This document shows positions 17,487-26,511 of a stretch of DNA of 64,000 nt, piece by piece (the stretch's first letter is position 1; each line of letters begins with the position of its first letter). The translations under genes were made by a program, and so were the position numbers. The notes under the pieces were generated by a model, which was not told the origin of the DNA, did not search any database, and worked only from the letters and a program-made list of their open reading frames with translations. Location of the stretch: positions 1-64,000 of the forward strand of contig CAMDFO010000012.1 of NCBI GenBank assembly GCA_945897515.1, given 5' to 3'. This stretch comes from Rhodoplanes serenus (GTDB taxonomy: Bacteria; Pseudomonadota; Alphaproteobacteria; Rhizobiales; Xanthobacteraceae).

Positions 17487-18893
17487 TAGCGCTTTTACCG
17501 ATCTGTTGGCACGTTGGACTAAGGCCAAGTCCTCGGCCAAGCCGATCTGCGTGCCGTAGCTTCCGACTGAACGAACTTGCGCCTCGCTCATAGCAGCGTT
17601 GGCGGCTTCTCTGGACCTCGCGCCTCTAACGGGAAATGTCCCGCGCGACACGAAAGCCGAATGCGTGGTTGCGAAAGGTAATTCCGCGGCCGCGCGGACA
17701 AAGGCCGGTATCTCGTCCCAGGATCCTCCCCGTAAGATCCGAATGTCGCATCTGCCGGAAACCCACGGCGAGCCATCCGACGGTGCGCCGGCGTAGCTCT
17801 CCGTCGGAATGCAGTCTTCGATCCACTCCGCGACGTTGCCATGGACCTGATAGAGGCCCCACGGATTGGGGGCAAAGCTTTCGACAGGCATCGTTCTTCC
17901 GCGGAACGGTCCTTTGGGTCCCTCCTTGAAGGCGTAGTTGCCGTTGTAATTGGCGAGCTCCGCCGACAGCTGAGCGCCCCACCAGAACGCCGTGCTGGTG
18001 CCGGCGCGCGTGACATATTCCCGCTCGGATTCGCTCAACAGCCGATAGGTCTTGCCGGTCTTGCGCGAAAGCCAAGCTAGATAGTTCTTCGCGTCGTTCC
18101 AGGACACGAAGATCACCGGCTGCCGCCCGCGGCCCCAGCCGTTGTCCGGAGGCCTGTAGCCGTTGCATCCGCCGTCCGCAGCGCAGGCATCCCATTCGCC
18201 GAAGGTGACAGCAAACTTTCCGACCGCGAACGGGCGCGAGAACGTGACCTGATGCATGGGCTGTTCGTCGTTTTTTCGGCCCCATTCGTCATCGGGCGCG
18301 CCCATGGTGAACGAGCCTGCCGGCATGACCACCATCTCCGGACAGTCGGCGCATTCCTTGAAGCTTTCTTTCGCTCGGAGCGCCTGTTCGCGCGCCGGCG
18401 ACAACGGCGCGGGCGTGGCGTCCGCTTGAGCTGGTGCTGTCTGCGGACTCGATCCTGCCAAGGTCTTGAGCGCCACCTCGGCCTGCAGCGCGATCGCCGC
18501 CTTCGGATCGAGCGCGATCACCTTGTTGTAGAGGATTCTCGCCCGGTCCCTGTTGCCTTGCCGAAGCAGCGTCCCCGCCAGGTAGAAGTTCGCCATAGCG
18601 TTGGCGGGGTCGATGGCCAAACCACGGTCGAACCCCAGCCGCGCCGACTCCAAGTCGCCCGATTGCAAGAGCTCGAACGCCAGCTCGAACAGTCTTTGCG
18701 CCTGGGCGCGCTGGTCGGGCGTCAGCGCGTCGGACTTGGTGCGGTCGGCGGTCAGAGCTGCATCGGCCGCGGGTGCATTGCCCTGCGCACGGGCGGCGCC
18801 CGCACCGACATTTATCGTCGCCAGCAACACGGCGGCAAAGATGAATACCAGCGAGCGCAAAGCCCTGATTGGCGCATTCGAATGGCGTGGCAT
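17484..18893 (-). CDS. Exported SUMF1/FGE-sulfatase-domain protein with TPR region; C-terminus frameshifted
   Basis: The protein has a signal peptide (about residues 1-37), a TPR-like helical region (LFELAFELLQSGDLESARLG, then MANFYLAGTLLRQGNRDRA) and a formylglycine-generating-enzyme-type domain. The latter shows MVVMPAGSFTMG, VSWNDAKNYLAWLSRKTGKT, WGLYQVHGNVAEWIEDC and ILRGGSWDE. The expected C-terminus of this fold (NHAFGFRVARDIS) is encoded in another frame, ending at a TAG at 17626, whereas the open frame continues with unrelated sequence to 17484. A single-base indel near 17685-17705 explains this. The ATG at 18893 has AAGGAAAAG upstream. Proteins of this class usually act as binding or scaffold modules in the periplasm rather than as true FGE. 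Confidence 0.8.
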   Translation of the reverse strand: MPRHSNAPIRALRSLVFIFAAVLLATINVGAGAARAQGNAPAADAALTADRTKSDALTPDQRAQAQRLFELAFELLQSGDLESARLGFDRGLAIDPANAMANFYLAGTLLRQGNRDRARILYNKVIALDPKAAIALQAEVALKTLAGSSPQTAPAQADATPAPLSPAREQALRAKESFKECADCPEMVVMPAGSFTMGAPDDEWGRKNDEQPMHQVTFSRPFAVGKFAVTFGEWDACAADGGCNGYRPPDNGWGRGRQPVIFVSWNDAKNYLAWLSRKTGKTYRLLSESEREYVTRAGTSTAFWWGAQLSAELANYNGNYAFKEGPKGPFRGRTMPVESFAPNPWGLYQVHGNVAEWIEDCIPTESYAGAPSDGSPWVSGRCDIRILRGGSWDEIPAFVRAAAELPFATTHSAFVSRGTFPVRGARSREAANAAMSEAQVRSVGSYGTQIGLAEDLALVQRANRSVKAL

Positions 18894-19029
18894 GCTTTTC
18901 CTTTTCCCCTGCCCATCATGGCAGCGCTGCTCATGCGCCGCATCAGTTCCTTGAAATCTCACAGGAACGAACGGCCGCGAGCGCGATCCACAAGCAACGG
19001 CGTGTTTTCATCTAAAGGGACATGCAAAC

Positions 19030-19464
19030 TCACTCGTCTCGCAAGCCCAAGCATGGGCCGCTCATCCGCCGCTTCAGATGTATCAAATCTCGAAGGTACG
19101 AATCCCGCCAACCGGTCACCTGACCATTGGGGCCGCATTTGTCGGTCATGCGCGCTTCCAATCTTGCCAAGAGACGCTCCCTTATCGGGAGAACGGTTTC
19201 TTTCAACCACTTGCAATACTTCTGCGGATTGCTTTTTTGCAAAGCGTTCTCATCGACGTTCTTGATCTTCTTGCGCCACGCGTTCACTTCCTTGTCGTTT
19301 CTTGCACCTAGTTTGTTGTCCTTGTCACCGCATTCGGAGACTCGATTCAGGAGAATAAGTGCTTCGAACAATTGCGCCCTGGCAGGCACCGAGGTGGCGA
19401 ACAGACAAGTCGCAAACGCCAGCCCAAAGAAACTGCGCGTGAAGGCCGTCCCCCGCAGACACAT
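19030..19464 (-). CDS. Small secreted hypothetical protein, 144 aa
   Basis: The sequence starts MCLRGTAFTRSFFGLAFATC and has a clear signal peptide ending PARA-QLF near residue 30. The mature part is basic and helical with four cysteines (SECGDK, PQKYCKWLKE, TDKCGPNGQ, SGPCLGL), suggesting disulfides in the periplasm. I do not recognise the family. A much longer frame shared with it extends to 20523, but that part is a shadow of the next gene. The start at 19464 is chosen because the signal peptide begins there. It sits between the SUMF-domain gene and the 618-residue exported protein, all on one strand. Confidence 0.75.
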   Translation of the reverse strand: MCLRGTAFTRSFFGLAFATCLFATSVPARAQLFEALILLNRVSECGDKDNKLGARNDKEVNAWRKKIKNVDENALQKSNPQKYCKWLKETVLPIRERLLARLEARMTDKCGPNGQVTGWRDSYLRDLIHLKRRMSGPCLGLRDE

Positions 19465-19526
19465 GGTTGTTCTTTCTGATTCCGAGAATTTCGGCTGAGC
19501 ATGATGGGTGACGGGAGATCGTGCCG

Positions 19527-21383
19527 CTACTTCGTCCTCAACTGTTCGATCCGGGCGGCCGCAAGCGTGGCGAAGGCGCAAGCCGGAAACCGATTGAGGT
19601 GATCCTGATAGACGGGAATCGTCCTGATCTCCTCGACCGCTTTCCAATGCGCCGCCGCCTCGGCGCAGCCGGCATCGGCGGCGCGAACTGCTGGAGCCGG
19701 CGTGCTCGATCCATTGCAGCCATCCCCCGTGCCTCGCATGCAGGCGCCATCCCGGCGCATTTCCTCCGTCGGCTCCAATCCCGCGAGTTCTGACGCGGGG
19801 ACAGCGGGAGGCGGGTTGACGCCCTGAAGATATTCGGCGAGCAGAACCTGGACGCCTGCGCTCACTGGAATCCCGTTGTCCGCAATGTAAGGCAGTTCTG
19901 CCTGCGCGGCATTTGCAATCGCGAAGCAACGCTCCGGCACGCTCGCGGCGCCGCCCTTGAGCACGCCGCGCACGGCGGCAAAGGTCGCGGCGATGCAAAT
20001 CTGGCGGTCCTCCTCGCTCAGGTCCCCGCCCAGCGCCTTCATCGCCACCTCGGTCGCCATGGCGGCGGTCCTGTCGATTCCATCCTCGAACTGCCGGACG
20101 TTCTCCACCGCTTCGGGCGAGTCGGATGAGAGGACCGTCTTCCGGTCGGGCGCAAAGAACAGCACGCCGAGCTTCTGGCACGACCATTCGCCGAACGCGC
20201 CCGGCGTCGGCTTCATCCCGAAGCCCGGTTCGCAGCCGGTGGGCGGAGCTGAGATGGGGGTGGCCTTGTATTCGGTCGACTCTTTGGGGGTGCCTGACAT
20301 CCGGGCGATGCGGTCGCGGATATCTTCTCTGAGATATCTGCGGAGATCGTCTTTGGACGGGCCCGACGGGCCATAGAGATACGCCAGCTCGATACACTTC
20401 GTCCGTTCGGCGCCGGTCTCCGACAGGCATTTCCCGCGCACGAAAGAATCGTCGGCCAGGATAATCCCGGCTTTGGCATTCATCACGCAGGTGTTCATCT
20501 GCTCGGCCGGGGCCGAACCGCATTGGGCTTTGGCCTTGATCGCAAGATTCTGTGCGTCAATGGGAGAGCGATAGACCGGCGGAGCTTTCTTGCCGGCATC
20601 GGGCCCGCACATGGCGTCCCAGGCCGCTGTGTTCCTTTCGAGCCGGCCGGCTCTCTCGCAATCCGCTTTTTCGCCGGAGCCGGACCACCGCTCACGCGCG
20701 GTCGAAGGCTTTGCTTCAGGCTCCCCGGAGGCGCCGCTCCGCGATGTCGCGAACGGATTGGCCTGCCGCGGCAGCAAGCCGGGCGCAACGCTCGAAGGTT
20801 CGCTTTGCTGACCGGATTGCTGCCGTGCAATCTGGCGCTTAATTTCATTCAACTCCTGAACGGCCGCGTCCTCCTTTTGCCGTTCCTTCTCCGCCCATTC
20901 CCGCTCGAACCGCTTAGTCGTTTCAATTGATGCATAGCTTTCACACTTGCCGTCGGGTCTGCAGACATGACCCGACGGGCAATATGTGTTGCGGCCGCAG
21001 TCGACTGCGCTCATCGGCGCGCATCCGCCGCTGCTGAGAAGCCTGAAGCCGGACTGGCAGGAGGGAGGACGAGGAGCCCCACTGGAACCACCCGAAGGCT
21101 GTTCCGACTGAGTGTTTGCGAGACCCTGCAGAAAACCGGCGGCCGCACCCGCGAACCCAGCCGCGGCGCCGTAATTAAAGCCTCCGCCTCCGCCGCCCGA
21201 GTAGCCGCGTCCGCCTCCGCCGCTGTTGTTGCAGACCGTCTCGTATTGCCAGCCGTTCGGCTTCAGCAGGCGGTAGCAGGCCGCCTCGGATTGCTGCGGG
21301 GAGGCGAGGAGGGTGAGTCCAAAAAGCAGGGTTGCGAAAGACCGGCGCACAATCGCCAGCAAACGACCGCCACCTTTTGCCAT
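19527..21383 (-). CDS. Large exported hypothetical protein, glycine-rich and cysteine-rich
   Basis: This 618-residue protein has a signal peptide (about 1-33, ending QSEA-ACY). A glycine-rich low-complexity stretch (about 55-85) follows, then a compact cysteine module CGRNTYCPSGHVCRPDGKC (about 127-145). A charged coiled-coil segment (FEREWAEKERQKEDAAVQEL) leads to a large unrecognised region with paired cysteines. The last 40 residues (HWKAVEEIRTIPVYQDHL, NRFPACAFATLAAARIEQL) resemble the C-terminal helical hairpin that accompanies SUMF-domain and caspase-like proteins in Rhizobiales. An alternative GTG start lies at 21410. No catalytic motif is evident. It is probably part of one exported-protein group with its neighbours. 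Confidence 0.75.
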   Translation of the reverse strand: MAKGGGRLLAIVRRSFATLLFGLTLLASPQQSEAACYRLLKPNGWQYETVCNNSGGGGRGYSGGGGGGFNYGAAAGFAGAAAGFLQGLANTQSEQPSGGSSGAPRPPSCQSGFRLLSSGGCAPMSAVDCGRNTYCPSGHVCRPDGKCESYASIETTKRFEREWAEKERQKEDAAVQELNEIKRQIARQQSGQQSEPSSVAPGLLPRQANPFATSRSGASGEPEAKPSTARERWSGSGEKADCERAGRLERNTAAWDAMCGPDAGKKAPPVYRSPIDAQNLAIKAKAQCGSAPAEQMNTCVMNAKAGIILADDSFVRGKCLSETGAERTKCIELAYLYGPSGPSKDDLRRYLREDIRDRIARMSGTPKESTEYKATPISAPPTGCEPGFGMKPTPGAFGEWSCQKLGVLFFAPDRKTVLSSDSPEAVENVRQFEDGIDRTAAMATEVAMKALGGDLSEEDRQICIAATFAAVRGVLKGGAASVPERCFAIANAAQAELPYIADNGIPVSAGVQVLLAEYLQGVNPPPAVPASELAGLEPTEEMRRDGACMRGTGDGCNGSSTPAPAVRAADAGCAEAAAHWKAVEEIRTIPVYQDHLNRFPACAFATLAAARIEQLRTK

Positions 21384-21602
21384 AGCCCGCCCCCAGCCCG
21401 CCGGGCGCACGAACCGCGCCCAGTATTTCTGAATCTATATCAAACCAGGTGTTTTTCGGAAGGGGCGGGCTGTTTCGACCGATCCCTCAAGCAGCAGGCG
21501 TGGCCCGGCTTGAGCGGAGCGAATTCCCCACCTGTCGATCGCCGTGCAGCGCGTCCGTGCGCCGCGCTATACTCGGCTGCCGCCACCTGTCCGGGAGAGA
21601 TC

Positions 21603-22688
21603 ATGCGTGCCGCTGTCTGCGTCCTTGTTGCGGCGATCGGCTTGCTCGCGCATCCGGCGTTCGCGCAGGGCGACCGCACCGCGGCGGCGTTCTGGAAGAC
21701 CGTGCAAGGCGCGTGCGACGCCACCGCGGCGAAGCCCGCGGGCGCACTCGGCCGGCGCATCGCGCAGACCGCGCTCGATGAGTTCAACCGGTTCGGCGGC
21801 CATCGGATCGATTCCGACGGCAGGCTGTTTCGCTTCGGCCTGACCGAGGCGGAGCACGGCGCGGACGACGGCGGCGACCGGCCGGTCAAGCTCGGCGATC
21901 TCGGTTGGTGGCAGGTGATGAAATACTGGCGGGCGCTGTTCGGCGACGACAGCACCGCGGACAAGCTCGAGGTGCGCGGCTATCGCGACGCCTCGAGCGC
22001 GACGCAGGAGGCGCAGGAAGCGGCGCTGCTGCGGACCAGCGCCGCCGCGCTCCTGCGTCTGGTCGAGAGTGTGTCCGATCCGGAGCAGCGCGAGATGCTG
22101 CGCGAGTCGGCGTTGCGCGCCGCGGTCGTCGACACCGCCTGGTCGGCGGCGTTTGTCAGCTATGTGGTGCGGCAGTCGGGCGTTGCCGAGAATGCGTTCC
22201 GGTTCTCCAACGCACATCGCGCCTACATCTACGACGCGTTCGCGACCAGCGCGGCCGAACGGGCCAAGCAGCCGGACGAGCGGGTCTATCGCGCGTGTCC
22301 GCTCACCGCGACCCGGCCTCGCGCCGGCGATCTGATCTGCCAGCAGCGCGAGCCCACGCTGTCCGGTGCGAGCGACGGCGCGGTGCGCGAGCGCATCCGG
22401 GCCGAGCTCGACGGCGGCGCCGGCACGCGCTCGGTGCGGCGCACCCATTGCGAGGTGGTGGCGCACATCGATGCGCGGGCGCGCAAGGTTTATACCATCG
22501 GCGGCAACGTCAATCAGGCGGTCAGCGCCCGGAAGCTGAACCTGCGCCGCGGCCTGAAGTTTTCGGCTTCGCAAAAGGGCCATTGCGGCGGCTGGACCTT
22601 GCCCCAGCCCGCGGCCGATACGGCGCAGGGGCCGGTCCCATGCTCGCTCAACGACAGGAAATGGTTCGTGCTGTTGCAGGTGCGGTGA
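21603..22688 (+). CDS. Exported DUF2272-domain protein (putative cysteine hydrolase fold)
   Basis: This 361-residue protein has a signal peptide (AHPAFA-QGD, about residue 21) and a DUF2272 domain whose core reads DTAWSAAFVSYVVRQSG with SNAHRAYIYDAF following. Later come CPLTATRPRAGDLICQQRE and THCEVVAHID. DUF2272 proteins resemble NlpC/CHAP-type hydrolases in layout but the activity is not established. The start has GGGAGAG 8 nt upstream. It is divergent from the 618-residue exported protein, and a second exported hydrolase-like gene follows 69 bp downstream on the same strand. Confidence 0.8.
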   Translation: MRAAVCVLVAAIGLLAHPAFAQGDRTAAAFWKTVQGACDATAAKPAGALGRRIAQTALDEFNRFGGHRIDSDGRLFRFGLTEAEHGADDGGDRPVKLGDLGWWQVMKYWRALFGDDSTADKLEVRGYRDASSATQEAQEAALLRTSAAALLRLVESVSDPEQREMLRESALRAAVVDTAWSAAFVSYVVRQSGVAENAFRFSNAHRAYIYDAFATSAAERAKQPDERVYRACPLTATRPRAGDLICQQREPTLSGASDGAVRERIRAELDGGAGTRSVRRTHCEVVAHIDARARKVYTIGGNVNQAVSARKLNLRRGLKFSASQKGHCGGWTLPQPAADTAQGPVPCSLNDRKWFVLLQVR

Positions 22689-22757
22689 GGTGCGGCCCGG
22701 CGGGCGCTTCGCCCGGCGATGGATTTCTGCCATGATTCAGCCGGAGCTTTCGCAACA

Positions 22758-24692
22758 ATGGTTGAGACCATGATCCCGGTTCGCGGAAATTCACTTCGTT
22801 CGTTGGGGGCGGTGGCTGCCGCGGCCACGGCATTGCTGCTGCTGTTCCCGGTTGCGGAGACGCGGGCGCAAGGTTCGTCCGACGCCTGCGAAGACGCCGC
22901 CGACATCGCGGTCATGCCGTCGCCGGTCGCGCCGTGGAAGGGTGCGCCGCTGCGCGTCATCGTCGCCGCGGAGAAATCGTTCGACGGCGAGCTTTCGCTG
23001 ATCGCGCCCGACGGCAGCGTCGCGGTCCGTTCCCGCGAGCGGCGCGGCGGGCCGCCGTATTTCTGGCTCGCCGAGGTGAAGTCGCCGGCCGCCGGGACCT
23101 GGCGCGTATCGCTGACGCGCGACCGCGCATCGGCCGGGTGCGGCGCCATCACGCGCGACATCGCGGTGCGCGCCGACAGGCCGCCGTCGCCGAGTTCGGT
23201 GGCGGGCAGCGTCTGGCCGCTGCGCAACGCCTGGAATCGCCAGACCGAAAACCTGTTCTCGGCGTGGATCGAGAAGCTGTTCGACGCGCCGCTTGACGCA
23301 GAGCTGTCGTGGCCGGCGCTGCATGTCGGGCTGCGCGATCCGGCGCGCAATGTGCTGTTCAACCATCTGGGTCTCGGCGAGGACGAGATGAAGATGGTGC
23401 TTCGCCCCGACTGCGCCGACCTTCCGTATTTTCTGCGCGCGTATTTCGCGTTCAAGATGGGGCTGCCGTTCGGGTTCTCGAAGTGCTCGCGCGGCGGCGG
23501 GGGCCGGCCGCCGGTGTGCGTCGGATGGGCCAGCATTCAGAGCGCCGACGCGTTGCGGCCGCCCGACCCGCCGCCGGTGCCGGGTACTCCGGCGCCGGCG
23601 AGCGCACCTCCGGCGCGGCCGCTGGGGCTCGCAGGCGCATTCGGCGTTTACATGCGGACCGTCGCCGACACCGTCCATTCCGGATCGGCGCGGACCGCGA
23701 TTGCCGACAACAACACCGATTACTATCCGGTGTCGCTCAAGCAGGAGACGCTGCGCCCGGGAACCGTGTACGCCGATCCGTACGGGCACATTCTGATGAT
23801 CGTGCGGCGCGTGTCGCAGACCGACGACGCGGCCGGCGTCATTCTCGCGGTCGACGGGCAGCCCGACGGGACGGTTGCGCGCAAGCGGTTCTGGCGCGGC
23901 AACTTCCTGTTCGCCCAGGATCCCGCGCTCGGCGGCCCCGGATTCAAGCGCTTCCGGCCGATCGTGCGCGGGACCGACGGCATCTTGCGGCGGCTGTCCA
24001 ACGACCAGATCGCGAAGAACCCGCACTATGCCGATTTCGCGCTCGATCAGGCGAAACTCGGTGTCGAGGATTTCTACGACCGGATGGACGACGTGATGTC
24101 GCCGCAGCCGCTCGATCCGTTGCGCGCCATGAAGGAGGCGATCACTTCGCTCGAAGAGCAGGTGAAAACCCGCGTGACCTCAGTCGAGAACGGCCGGAAA
24201 TTCCAGAACAGCGGGAAGGGCGAGGCGAGCATGCCGGACGGCCCGGCAATCTTCGAAACCACCGGCCCATGGGAGGATTTCTCGACGCCGTCGCGGGATC
24301 TGCGCCTGCTGATCGCGATCGATGTGGTCCGCGGATTCCCGGATCGCGTCGCGCGGCGGCCCGAGCGCTACGCGATGCCGCAGGGGAGGAGCGTCGCGGA
24401 CGTGAAGGCCGAATTGCAGAGCGTGCTTGCGTCGGAGTTTGCGTCGCGCAAGGTGTCCTATCCGCGCAGCGATGGCTCGCCGTGGACGCTTGCGCTCGGG
24501 GACGTGGTCGCTCGCGCGGCCGACCTTGAGATGGCGTACAACCCGAACGATTGCGTCGAGCTGCGGTGGGGCGCGCCGGCCAAGAGCGAAGAGGCGTCGA
24601 CCTGCAAGCGGTATGCGCCATCGGCGCAGCGCGCCAAGATGACGAAGTACCGCGTGTGGCTTCACGAGCGGCGCCGGCCGCCGCGCGCCTAG
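22758..24692 (+). CDS. Exported protein with putative papain-like/NlpC-type core
   Basis: This 644-residue protein has a signal peptide (about 1-38, ending AETRA-QGS). An N-terminal beta-rich region (about 40-130) is followed by a segment with DCADLPYFLRAYFAFKMGLP (about residues 218-237). A Pro/Ala linker leads to GTVYADPYGHILMIVRR (about 335-351). A Cys at the start of a helix and a His in a strand are what a papain-fold peptidase or amidase would show, but this is inference. The C-terminal 250 residues are unrecognised. The ATG at 22758 is chosen because GGAG lies 11 nt upstream; 22719 lacks a ribosome-binding site. It is likely co-transcribed with the DUF2272 gene. Confidence 0.7.
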   Translation: MVETMIPVRGNSLRSLGAVAAAATALLLLFPVAETRAQGSSDACEDAADIAVMPSPVAPWKGAPLRVIVAAEKSFDGELSLIAPDGSVAVRSRERRGGPPYFWLAEVKSPAAGTWRVSLTRDRASAGCGAITRDIAVRADRPPSPSSVAGSVWPLRNAWNRQTENLFSAWIEKLFDAPLDAELSWPALHVGLRDPARNVLFNHLGLGEDEMKMVLRPDCADLPYFLRAYFAFKMGLPFGFSKCSRGGGGRPPVCVGWASIQSADALRPPDPPPVPGTPAPASAPPARPLGLAGAFGVYMRTVADTVHSGSARTAIADNNTDYYPVSLKQETLRPGTVYADPYGHILMIVRRVSQTDDAAGVILAVDGQPDGTVARKRFWRGNFLFAQDPALGGPGFKRFRPIVRGTDGILRRLSNDQIAKNPHYADFALDQAKLGVEDFYDRMDDVMSPQPLDPLRAMKEAITSLEEQVKTRVTSVENGRKFQNSGKGEASMPDGPAIFETTGPWEDFSTPSRDLRLLIAIDVVRGFPDRVARRPERYAMPQGRSVADVKAELQSVLASEFASRKVSYPRSDGSPWTLALGDVVARAADLEMAYNPNDCVELRWGAPAKSEEASTCKRYAPSAQRAKMTKYRVWLHERRRPPRA

Positions 24693-24713
24693 CAGGCAAC
24701 ACATGCGGACGAA

Positions 24714-25487
24714 TTAGGCTCCATCGATCCTGGGCTGGAGTGCCGAGAACGTAACCGCAAAGTGTACCCCGCCGCCGTTGTTGCCGGCGCCGATTTGGAG
24801 CTCGCCACCAATCTGCTGCACCAGCGACCGGACGATCTTCATTCCGAGTCCGTTGCTGTTCGCGGGATCGAATCCCACCGGCAATCCTGGCCCGTCGTCC
24901 AACACTGACAGCGAATGACGGTCAGGCGCCGTCGTTTCAAACCGGACGGTGACATGGCCACTGGCGTGCTTCGCCGAATTGGTGATCAGCTCGTTGACGA
25001 TAAAGCCGAGCGGGATCGCGAACGCCGTCGGTATCTCGGCTTGCACGGCTTCCACCACGATGGCGCAGCCGCTCCCGTCCTCAAACAGCAGGCCCGAAAG
25101 GTCCTCGCACAGGTGTTCGAGGTAAGGCTTGAATTCCACATTGTCTTGATGATCGAGAAGGTGCAGTCGGCGGTGCACGCGTCCCAATGCGGCGACGCGG
25201 CGAGCCGCGATCGTCAATTGCTCGGCCGCTTCCGGCGTTGCGGTCCGGCTTTGCAACGACAGCAGGCTTACGATCAGCTGCAGGCTGTTGATGAGCCGAT
25301 GCTCGAACTCCTGGGTCAGCATGAGCTGACGCTGCGACAGGTCGCGCTTCTCCCGCAGCAGCGTCTGCTCGCGCGCCAGAACGCCCCGCAATTCCGCTGT
25401 CAGCGTCTCGCGCTCCTTCTGCTCGCGCGTATCGAGTCCGAGCACGAGCCGCGAGGGAAACAGGAATTCGGTTTTGGCGACGCTCAT
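24714..25487 (-). CDS. HisKA_2-family histidine kinase without sensor domain
   Basis: This 257-residue soluble kinase has a coiled coil (about residues 15-55: EQKERETLTAELRGVLAREQ). The HisKA_2 dimerisation/phospho-acceptor helix is FEHRLINSLQLIVSLLSLQS, with the acceptor His near 63. The HATPase core carries NELITNSAKHA, VLDDGPGLP and GLGMKIV. HisKA_2 kinases in Alphaproteobacteria commonly feed the PhyR general stress response. No PAS, GAF or membrane sensor is present, so input must come from a partner. The ATG at 25487 (AGAAGG upstream) is chosen over an extended frame to 25691. A strong GC hairpin (25529-25556) lies in its 5' leader. Confidence 0.85.
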   Translation of the reverse strand: MSVAKTEFLFPSRLVLGLDTREQKERETLTAELRGVLAREQTLLREKRDLSQRQLMLTQEFEHRLINSLQLIVSLLSLQSRTATPEAAEQLTIAARRVAALGRVHRRLHLLDHQDNVEFKPYLEHLCEDLSGLLFEDGSGCAIVVEAVQAEIPTAFAIPLGFIVNELITNSAKHASGHVTVRFETTAPDRHSLSVLDDGPGLPVGFDPANSNGLGMKIVRSLVQQIGGELQIGAGNNGGGVHFAVTFSALQPRIDGA

Positions 25488-25528
25488 GGCCTTCTCTTCA
25501 GTCGCTCTCGCGACCCGATCTGGACATT

Positions 25529-25556
25529 GCGCCCGCCGGGGGGTGCCGGCGGGCGC
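25529..25556. other. GC-rich hairpin upstream of the HisKA_2 kinase gene
   Basis: GCGCCCGCCGG at 25529-25539 pairs perfectly with CCGGCGGGCGC at 25546-25556 across a 6-nt loop. No U-tract follows on the minus strand, so it is not a classic terminator. It lies between the Crp-family gene and the kinase gene. Confidence 0.5.
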
Positions 25557-25779
25557 AGCGCCCGGATTGCGCGAGGGGCTTCGCGTCCGGACTAGGCCGA
25601 AGGAGAAGCGGCCATTTAGGCTTGCAATTTGCGGGCAGTCGTCATCCCGCAGTGGGTAGGACACCATCGTACCGGCGTCCAAACTGTTCAAAATTGCTCA
25701 CAAACGGAAAAAAGCCGAAGTGCCCGCAGTATCCGGTTAAAGAGGCACGTCGCTTATGCTTCAAATGCGAAGCAACCGC

Positions 25780-26511
25780 TTACGAGATGTCGTGCGGCGG
25801 GTTCACGGTGTTCGGCGGATCCGTCAGCATCACGCTCAACAACGAGCTATGGACCTCAAGATGGCCGTTGTAGTCGATGAAGCCCAAGTGGCGAAACTTG
25901 TTCATGAAATGGCTGACGCGCGACCGGGTGGTACCGATCATCTCCGCGAGCGTTTCCTGGCTGATCTTTGCGACAACGGGCTCCGGCCGGCCCTCCTTGC
26001 CGAAATTGGCCAGCAGCAGCAGCAGACGGGCAAGCCTCTTCTCGGTTGAATTGAAAAGCTGGTCGACCAGGTCTTCCTCGACCCGGGCATTCCTGGCGAG
26101 GACGTGCGAGACGAACATCAGCGAAAATGCCGGCTCATCCTTGAGAACCCGCAGGATCTCGATCTTATCCACCCGCATGGTCACGCATTCGGTCATCGCC
26201 GTCGCAGTGGCCAGGCGCTTTGGTTGTCCAATGAGGCAGCCCTCGCCGAGAAACTCGTCCGTCCCCAGGATTGCGACCACGGCCTCCTTGCCCTGCTTGG
26301 ACACGACGGTGACTTTGATCTTGCCTTTTTTGATGTAGTAAACCGCGTTCGCGGCCTCGCCCTGTGCAAAGATCACCTGCTTCTTTCGATGGGTCGAAAC
26401 GATGCGGCCCTTGGCCGCCGTCTCCAAAAACACTGCAGGATCAAACGGACTGCTTTTTTTTGCTCGCGGATGCCCCTTCGTTGCTTGGCGCCTTGTGCTC
26501 CGTTCGCTCAT
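25780..26511 (-). CDS. Crp/Fnr-family transcriptional regulator
   Basis: This 243-residue regulator has an N-terminal basic tail, a cyclic-nucleotide-binding-like beta-barrel (IVSTHRKKQVIFAQGEAANA, YYIKKGKIKVTVVSKQGKE, GEGCLIGQ), a dimerisation helix and a winged helix with recognition segment SQETLAEMIGTTRSRVSHF. There is no Fnr-type cysteine cluster. The cAMP-contact arginine is not evident, so the effector is unknown. Two adjacent ATGs exist (26514, 26511); the second has the better spacing to AAGGAG. A GGAAC/CGAT pair with a 17-bp spacer upstream (26569-26544) is only a weak resemblance to an EcfG promoter. Confidence 0.9.
   Translation of the reverse strand: MSERSTRRQATKGHPRAKKSSPFDPAVFLETAAKGRIVSTHRKKQVIFAQGEAANAVYYIKKGKIKVTVVSKQGKEAVVAILGTDEFLGEGCLIGQPKRLATATAMTECVTMRVDKIEILRVLKDEPAFSLMFVSHVLARNARVEEDLVDQLFNSTEKRLARLLLLLANFGKEGRPEPVVAKISQETLAEMIGTTRSRVSHFMNKFRHLGFIDYNGHLEVHSSLLSVMLTDPPNTVNPPHDIS

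Noticed and set aside
19465-20523. Upstream part of a 497-codon minus-strand frame ending at 19030
   Set aside because: This part overlaps the 618-residue exported protein in another frame and has only GC-driven composition. Only the last 144 codons, with their own signal peptide, are accepted.
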